NCBI GenBank assembly: GCA_036365145.1
Contig: JAEOAD010000040.1
Coordinates: forward strand, 10,126,501 to 10,190,500
Origin: Orientallactaga sibirica
Taxonomy: Eukaryota > Chordata > Mammalia > Rodentia > Dipodidae
Direction: 5' to 3'
Length of the DNA: 64,000 bases
A program made the translations under genes and the position numbers. This document shows positions 56,846-64,000 of the stretch, piece by piece. The number at the start of each line of letters is the position of its first letter. Positions within the stretch are counted from its first letter, which is position 1. The notes beneath the pieces were generated by a model. That model did not search any database, was not told the origin of the DNA, and saw only the letters and a program-made list of their open reading frames with translations.

Positions 56846-57045
56846 TATTTTTATTTTTTTATTATTATCTATTAGAGAAAGAGAGAGAGAGAGAGAGCAC
56901 ACCAGGGCCTCCAGCAGCTACATATGAACTCCAGAGGCATGAGCCACCTTGTGCATATGGTTTGCATGTATACTGGAGATCTCCACCTGGGTCCTTGGAC
57001 TTTGCAGGCAAGCATCTTAACAACTAGGACATCTCTTCAGTCCCA
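56846..57045 (-). repeat. DIP-type SINE, antisense, adjacent copy
   Basis: (GA)n, 'cagggcctccagcagctaca', 'gagccaccttgtgcatatgg', head complement 'ctaggacatctcttcagtcc'. An imperfect TSD is visible (attaccatgtattt from 56832 and attacctggtattt from 57044). Confidence 0.88.
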
Positions 57046-57060
57046 TTACCTGGTATTTTA

Positions 57061-57100
57061 ACAGCAACAGCAACAACAACAACAACAAATATATATATAT
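57061..57100. repeat. (CAA)n(AT)n microsatellite
   Basis: CAGCAACAACAACAACAAC followed by ATATATATAT. Confidence 0.9.
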
Positions 57101-57106
57101 GACTAA

Positions 57107-57376
57107 TGTGGGGCTGGGAAAATGGCTTTGTAGAACAAAATCATTTGAGTGAATACCAGAATTTGAATTCCCAGATGCACATAAAATCCAGATGTCATGG
57201 CTGAGTTCTGTGTTACCAGGGCTCCCATCTTTATGTGTGTCAGAGACAGGAGAATTTCCCAGATGCTCATGGGCTACAAGGTCTGGAAAATGAAGTGATA
57301 TGTAAGAATAGTTCTTGCCTCAAATGTGTCTGAAGGTGAGGGTCTACGTCAGTACACTCACACCCATCAATTGTGA
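57107..57376 (+). repeat. B4/RSINE-like SINE, diverged
   Basis: Head 'gggctgggaaaatggctttg', then 'gaatttgaattcccagatgc', 'tcagagacaggagaatttcc' and 'cagtacactcacacccatca' keep the B4/RSINE order. Confidence 0.5.
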
Positions 57377-58642
57377 ACAAAATCATTTGAGTGTGATGCT
57401 AATTTTGATGGAGCTGCATATTTCATCACAATATTAAAAGTCTCTTCATTATTTACTGCACATGATTGTTCATCATGAAAGGAATTGGTGTTTATTTTTC
57501 TTGTAAATATGTCCCTTTATTTTCAGCAGTAGTAATAATGTGCTTTTCTCTTCTGAAGTAGATTTATATGATGAATTATATTAATAATTTTCTGCTATTG
57601 ATTCATCCTACTTTGGCTATGAAGTATTATTATATTATTCATTTAAATAGCTGTTGACTTTTAGATTTAAGATATTTGCAACTAAGCTTATAAGTAAAAT
57701 CGATCTTGTTTTCTTCATGAGGTTCTAGAAAGTCAAAGATTTCTTCAAGTGACAGACATTTCTTTGTATGTGTTTAGAAACATTGTAATAAAATTTGGGT
57801 GATCTATTTTTCTCATTACTTGGATAAACAGAGATTACATGTTTATTCTTTTATCATTTATAGGATTTTCATGATGTCGTTGAATTATTTAACATTTTCA
57901 TCTATTTTGGGACCAATATAAATTTTGGATTTACTAGAAAATAATCCATGTGGTAGATATTTCTACATTCATCCCCACAGTATTCAGTAAGTACTTCCTA
58001 TAAACATATTTATTTTATATGACATAAAATGCATTAGAGAATATGTTACATGTTAACATTGTTCATACTTAGATATATTAATAAATACTTACCATGACTT
58101 CATATATTATATAATCTTATATAATATAAATCAAATTAATTTTGTATTATCTTATGCTCTCTGACATAATACAAATATAAAAGGAATTTTGTACAGTCAT
58201 CTAAAACTCCCATAATTATTTGTAATGTACAAGGATGGACACATCCATTTTTACTCTTGTACTTTATTCATATATATTAGCACTAGATCTATCCTTATTT
58301 AAATCACATATTTAAATTTCATTGCTCAGCACATATGCTCAGCATTGTATGAAATAATAACATTGTCTCTTTCTGTGATACAATATTTTACTACTGTCTT
58401 ATTTATGTTATTACATGAGACTAAGCTCCCACTAGTGACACTGATTTGGTATTTAAAAAATGAAATTTTAAAATGTTTTTTCTTACATTGCATTAGCTAC
58501 CTTTTCCTTAAGGAATGCATCTTAAACTCAGTTTTCCTTCTTGGCTAGTAAGTTTTTTTTTTTTTTTCCTCTGAAATATCTCCTTTTGTAAAAAATTAAA
58601 TATTTCTTCTTTCATAATAAAATCAATATCATCTCATTAAGA
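57377..58642. other. AT-rich sequence, no gene seen
   Basis: Unassigned. Short L1-like stretches near 57840-57960 are too weak to call. Confidence 0.35.
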
Positions 58643-58652
58643 TCTACCTGTA

Positions 58653-58799
58653 AGCTGGATGTGGTGGTGCATACCTTAATTCCCAGGTGTTGGGAGACAG
58701 ATAAGAAGGATCACTGTGAGTTCAAGGCCAGCCTGAGACTACATAGTGAATTCCAGGTCAGTCTGGACTAGAGTGAGACCCTACCTTGAAAAACCAAAA
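58653..58799 (+). repeat. B1 SINE with 10-bp TSD
   Basis: 'gctggatgtggtggtgcata', 'tgagttcaaggccagcctga', 'attccaggtcagtctggact', A-rich tail. The TSD atctacctgt lies at 58643-58652 and 58800-58809. Confidence 0.93.
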
Positions 58800-58809
58800 A
58801 TCTACCTGT

Positions 58810-61009
58810 GGATAGTAATATATTAATCATACCCTTTCTCATTACATTGCCATTGTGTTTTTAAGATGGCATTTGCTACCACTTTGGATTTGGTTTTGTT
58901 TTGTTTTATTCCCAGAAATTTATATAAATATTCAATGGAGAATAAGAAAATTTAATAAAAATATTGGGATGTATATGATACACAATAAATTTTAATTATC
59001 AGACTTCACTTAAAATCATACTGTCTATCCATTTTGATGTTATAATCTAAATTGCAACATTTGCAGGCCTTTCTCTTGCTTTAATCTTTTTCTTGCTACC
59101 CCCCTCCCAAACAAAAAAGTTCTTAAAACAAAAGAAACCTTCTTAAACCTAAATGGAAGAATGATGTCTATTCTCATTACTGGATTTATACTTTTTTATT
59201 TCATGTTTTTGTTTTTAGGAAAATGAGTGGTATTCTTACATGAGGTTCATGGAAATAGAGTCTGATGGTGATTGGACAGAAGCTTAATGACTCATTGAAA
59301 AACGTTTTCCATAGAGAAATTTACATTGCTTCAGACAGACAAGTAGGGAAGAGAAATTTATGTGTTATCAGATGAATTTTGAGATCCAAGTAAGAGGAAT
59401 AGGTGATATGGGGTATAATGTTTTATAAATATGATCCTTTACTGAGTAATTATGCGTATGGGCCTTTGCCTTTGGTACAGTGGTGACTTCACTGTGACAC
59501 ATCTTTGGTGTGGTGATGATTTCACTGTGACACATCATTGGGTTACTTAAGGAAGAATTTTCATCACTTGTCTCTTAGAGTTTTCATTCATTTTTTCCAG
59601 TTATCTCTTTAAGAGCAAAGGATGGGGAAGAGTGATGTTGAATACTGGGGAAGAAGAAAGGTTGCAGTGGAAAGGGATGTGAGAGGTGATGGAAAAGGAA
59701 AAACACAGGCATATGGTGGGAGGGAATTATGTAAGGGTTTTAATGAAGTTATTTTTATTTTAAGTTATAAGCTTAGAGATAATATTCAAATTAATAAATT
59801 ATATATTAAAAGAGGAAGAGTTCTACAGATTCAATGAAATCTGGGAGTGTTTGAAAATTTAAGTTCCAAAAACATAAGATCATATATGTGTGTGTATACA
59901 CACATATATGAGATGTAGGACTTCCTAGATATCAATGTTAAATAAAAATGTCACCTTCCTTCTTTTCATGTGAATGTTTGAATTCCCAAAAGTTGTAACC
60001 CCCAATGTGTAGATTCTGTGTGTGTATATCTTTGGAAATTAATAAGGCAATGACAGTGGGCCCCTCAAGAATGGGGTCAGCATCCCTACCAAACAAACTA
60101 GCAAGCTCATAAGCTTCCCCCCACCCACCCATGTAGGTCTCTGTGAGAAGGAGTAATGGACCAGGAAATTTGCTCTCATCAGACACAGTTTATTGTTGCA
60201 CATTAATGTTGTTCTATTTAGACTCCAAAATAGTAGGAATATCATTTCTATGGTTTATAACCTATGCAGTTTATGGTACTTTGTTATATCCTAGAATATG
60301 GACCAAGATAGTTACCAAATGCCTACTGTTTATATTCTCTCTGGGCCAAAATTCACAGATAGAAATACAAGTAGCAAAGAATGCACTAGGATTGTGAATA
60401 GGTTTTATGTACTTTGCAAACCTATAATCTTAATGTTTTTTGACTAACTGCAGTCATAGGTTATAAGAATCTGTTCCTTTCAATTCTGGTCATTTTAAAG
60501 TCTATGATGTGTAATTCTTTATGTGTGAAATTAAACTCTTGCTATCTTAAGATCTAATTTATGACATTAGATTGCTAGTTGTGAATGTATTATTTCTGAT
60601 ATGCACACTGTGAAATTCTCTGCTCTCTGTGTAATTTGCTCATACTTTTTCATTTTGGCTTTCAGAATTGTTTCCTAAGTAAGAAGCAGCACATCTGTGA
60701 CTTGATTGGACACAAAATTAGAATTGATCAGGATTAACACTTGAAAACAGTACCTTAAAGAACAAGCAATGACAACAATAAACATCCATATGTAAAAGTG
60801 TATTACATATTAAAATATTTAATAGGTCATCTTAATTAACGCTGACATCAATGCCATGTTATGTCAGTATTCCAAGGCATCTAATATTAACATTATTGTT
60901 CAGTGGACTAATATATACAGATATTAATTATAAATGAAATTATAAAATTAATTTATCTTAATGAATTATAATCTATAAAGAGATGTAAAATAACACCTAA
61001 CCTCTGGTA
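58810..61009. other. AT-rich, largely unique sequence
   Basis: Contains a diverged local duplication at about 59477-59550 (ttcactgtgacacatc twice), a 30-bp near-palindrome at 59881-59910, and unassigned frames up to 84 codons. No gene seen. Confidence 0.45.
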
Positions 61010-61021
61010 TAGAATCACTTT

Positions 61022-61183
61022 TTTTTTTTTTTTTTTTTTTTGGTTTTCGAGGTAGGATCTCACTCTAGCTAAGGCTGACTTGGAATTCACTATGTAGTCT
61101 CAGTGTGGCCTCAAACTCATGGCATTCTCCTACCTCTGCCTGCTGCATGCTGGTATTAAAGGCGTGCTCCACCATGCCCGGCT
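61022..61183 (-). repeat. B1 SINE, antisense, with 12-13-bp TSD
   Basis: Poly-T, 'ttttcgaggtaggatctcac', 'ggaattcactatgtagtctc', CCACCATGCCCGGC end. tagaatcacttt at 61010-61021 repeats at 61184-61195. Confidence 0.94.
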
Positions 61184-61195
61184 TAGAATCACTTT

Positions 61196-61653
61196 TGATA
61201 GGTGGAAATTTCTCCTTTTCAAAGACATCCACTTTCTAATCCCAAGAATTTGTGAAGATTGTATATTAAGTGATCAAAGTTGTTAATCAGAAGATGAAGA
61301 GATTATTATGGTGTAGTACAAGGTCAGCAATTACAATTATAAATGTCTAAATGAAGGCAGAAGATTCTAGAGAATAATCAACAGAAGCATAAATGCAGGT
61401 CATGAAAATGGAAGACAAAAACTATTATTGCTCTTTTAAAAGAGGTATAGAGGTTACCACTAGTCCTGAGGGTATTGAACAGCAAGGAATGGGTTCTCTT
61501 TGACAATCTACAGCCATTGGTGTTGCCTGGTAACAATGGCAACTTTTTTTCCATGAGCAATTGGAATGCTCAGTAAGTATTACTTGTAATAATTCCATTT
61601 ACAAAGATGAAAATTATGATGACAGAAAATTAAGTGGCATTTTAAATCATATT
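61196..61653. other. Non-coding sequence, no gene seen
   Basis: Unique AT-rich sequence. Confidence 0.35.
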
Positions 61654-61654
61654 T

Positions 61655-61859
61655 TGTTACTATTTATTTATTAGAGAAAAGGAGAGAGAGAAAGAGAGAA
61701 ATAGAGAGTGGATGCACCAGGGGCATCCAGCTGCTATAAACAAACTCCAGACACATGAAGTACCTTGTGCATCTGGCTATTGTGGGTCCTGTGGAATCAA
61801 ACCTGGGTCCTTTGGCTTTGAAGGCAAGATTCTGAACTGCTAAGCCATATATCCAGCCC
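61655..61859 (-). repeat. DIP-type SINE, antisense
   Basis: Tail, (GA)n, 'aacaaactccagacacatga', 'ttgtgcatctggctattgtg', head complement 'gctaagccatatatccagcc'. Confidence 0.9.
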
Positions 61860-62127
61860 ATTAAATGACATCCTTAAGGTTAGATTATAATTTTTAAAAT
61901 CATAACATAAAATTCTGTTGTCAAAATTAAAATACATGTATATATTCTTTGCAACTGTCCAGGAGGTGTGGATGGGTAATATCACTTTCTTTGTAAATTT
62001 GCTATTAAGATATTATTCTTCTAATTGAAAGAGATGAAAATTAAGGAGAAAACTCTGATCAACTTTCTTCATGTTGTATAATTTTTATTGATTTAAAAAG
62101 CTATAGTAAAAGATAATCATATTTTTG

Positions 62128-62257
62128 TTGTTGTTTACTGAGGTAGGGGCTTCCCCTAGCCACAGCTGATATTCAATTTACTATGTAGTCTCAGGATGGC
62201 CTCAAACTCCTACCTCTGCTTCCTGAGTGCTGGGATTAAACCACCATAGCTGTCTAT
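62128..62257 (-). repeat. B1-like SINE with internal deletions, antisense
   Basis: 'ttactgaggtaggggcttcc', 'atgtagtctcaggatggcct', 'gagtgctgggattaaaccac'. Shorter than the other B1 copies because of deletions around 'caaactcctacctctg'. Confidence 0.75.
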
Positions 62258-63523
62258 CAAGTAAACAGTTCTGATTCTAAGGACAAAATTTTTCAAATTA
62301 AGCTCTATATTCTATTGCATAAGATCTTTTTTCAAATCAAATTTATGATAAACTATAGAATATGTATATGTGTTCATAATATATATTACACAAAATTTTA
62401 ATTTTTTCATATAATATATTTCATTACAAGTAAGAATATTTCAACTTTAATTCATAATTTAATTATGTATGAAAACATATTAAATTGTAATGTAAATGAG
62501 CTGAATGGAATCAAATCATCAGTTTTTATTTACAGTTATATAAATAAAAGTTTAGAATTATAAATTACTATTATATCTCACTTCTCAGTGAATAGTATGT
62601 TGCTTCAGATACACACATACTTTGCTGTAGGGAAGAAGTGCTTTGTACTTTATGTTAACTCTTCTTTGTTGCAATATGGTGTTTTATATATATATATTAA
62701 AAAGTTCCTGCTTAGCAAATAATAAAACAGTTTAGACAATGGAATTACAATAAGTATGGAAGAGTATAGAGTGCTGAGTTATTAATTAAAATGTTTAAAC
62801 ATTTTGAAAAGTTCAAGTCACAGAAATACAAAACAATATGGTTAAAAGAGATGGTTTCTATCATGTGAAACATATATTGAAACCAAAAATTAATATGTTG
62901 TAAGTTAGAAAACCAAAAGTCGATGTAAAGTTTTGGCAACTGGATTTTATCAAAACATAATAGGTATTTCAAAGTATGCCCTGCATGATAGGAACACTTT
63001 GAATTTACTTTTAGAAATAAATATTTGCTGTTTACCAAGACTAAGATTTCTTATGCCCCCTGAATTCTGCGATAATTGTAGATATAACCTTTGATGCACT
63101 CTCTAACATTGAGAGAAATATTCATGTTTTACTCTTGCACAAAGAAATATGTAAAACTAAAATTGTACAACAGTTTGATAAAAATATGGTTATTGAAATA
63201 ATACAAGTGCATACTCAAATGATAATTGAACATAATTCATTTGAGAAATTAATTTTCCTGGACTTTGTATAGCAACATAATGACTGTTCGCACCCAAAAG
63301 GAACTTCTAAACTGGCATTGTTCATACTGATGCAATTATTGCTTTTCTCTTGTACTTAGTTCAATTTTTTTTAGATAATTATTTAATATTCTGTTCTCAG
63401 CTTCCTTTTCTTTTATTGCTTTATAGTAATTGTCACGTTTTCTCATGTGCCATAATGACTCTTAAATTCTCAGCTTATTCTTCTGTACTTTATAGGGAAG
63501 AGATTGGTGTCGCCTAGAACATC
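62258..63523. other. AT-rich sequence, no gene seen
   Basis: No repeat recognised. The 97-codon minus frame (62745-63038) lies in low-GC DNA and is unassigned. Confidence 0.4.
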
Positions 63524-63708
63524 AGGGATGGAGAGATGGCTTAGCAGTTAAGGTCCTTGCCTGAAAAGCCTAGGGACCCACATTTGACAATCCAGGTCCC
63601 ACATAAGGCAGACACACAAAGATGACACAAGCATGCAAGGTCGTTCGTGTGCACAACATGGTGCACATGTATGGAATTTGATTACAGTTGGATGCTCTGG
63701 CATGCCAA

Positions 63709-63741
<33 letters not shown>
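63524..63741 (+). repeat. DIP-type SINE, third body variant
   Basis: Head 'gatggagagatggcttagca'. The body has extra sequence between 'gcagacacacaaag' and 'gcacatgtatgg', with 'gcatgcaaggtcgttcgtgt', unlike the standard or the 5305-type copies. It ends in a (CT)n stretch. Confidence 0.85.

Positions 63742-63781
<40 letters not shown>
63742..63781. repeat. (TA)n microsatellite
   Basis: About 20 TA units directly after the DIP's (CT)n, where more CT-rich body and tail would be expected. Confidence 0.95.
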
Positions 63782-63785
<4 letters not shown>

Positions 63786-63911
63786 CTCACTCTTGTTCTC
63801 ACTCTTATTCTCTCACAAAAAATAGGCCAGTCTGTTGGACTTACCTCAAATAATGTAAATTCAATTACATTAAAGTTGTAAAATTCATTTTCATGACTGC
63901 CTTAAGTTCAT

Positions 63912-64000
63912 TTTTTCATTTAGTAGGAACTTTGTATGGATACATCATGTGTTGGCACCATCGTTTCCCTCCTCCCTGCCCCCATTCCACTGACGGTCCT
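63912..64000 (+). repeat. L1-associated interspersed repeat, cut by window end
   Basis: 'catgtgttggcaccatcgtt' followed by pyrimidine-rich sequence matches the start of the family at 35745 and 56020. The rest lies outside the window. Confidence 0.5.

Overview
This window is AT-rich mammalian DNA with no recognisable protein-coding gene, tRNA, rRNA or CpG island. I read it as intergenic or deep intronic sequence of a rodent. Two very abundant SINE families point to the source. One is a B2-superfamily, tRNA-derived element: a GGCTGGAGAGATGGCTTAGC-type head, a body containing 'catctggagttcgtttgcag', a CT-rich stretch and an AAATAAATAAA tail. It matches what I recall as the DIP element of jerboas and their relatives (Dipodoidea). 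The other is a 7SL-derived B1 with a 'ctgacctggaattcactatgtagtctcagggtggc' body. A dipodid such as Jaculus is therefore the best guess. This is inference from memory of repeat families, not a database match.

Layout. 0.5-9 kb: seven DIP copies (two highly degraded), an old B1, one LTR of the rodent MaLR/ERVL-like type and AT microsatellites. 9.7-12.3 kb: three B1 copies. 13.5-15.6 kb: two LINE-1 pieces, one of them an inverted ORF2 segment bounded by a 13-bp target-site duplication (TSD). 16-20 kb: DIP copies with clean TSDs, an ID-like fragment, an LTR split by a DIP insertion, and another LTR. 20-26 kb: mostly single-copy sequence with a possible LTR and one higher-complexity block (23.5-24.4 kb). 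26-31.9 kb: LINE-1-like pieces, tandem DIPs and a solo LTR with 12-bp flanking repeats. 32-45 kb: B1, DIP, B4/RSINE-like and ID_B1-like SINEs, an L1-associated 3' repeat, and a long old L1 ORF2 fragment interrupted by a DIP. 45.1-46.7 kb: the most unusual locus, an LTR followed by a TTTTC array and then about 40 copies of a 21-bp TTAGGG-containing minisatellite. 47-64 kb: more SINEs, an ERVL-type LTR, another MaLR-like LTR, a dense SINE cluster at 56.4-57.4 kb, and long AT-rich unique stretches.

The elements do not work together as a pathway. They are layers of retrotransposition by LINE-1 machinery, supported by oligo-A tails, 8-15 bp TSDs and nested insertions, plus microsatellites growing from SINE tails. 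The longest open frames (up to 285 codons) are by-products of the minisatellite, the TTTTC array or decayed L1 ORF2. None is a credible cellular gene.
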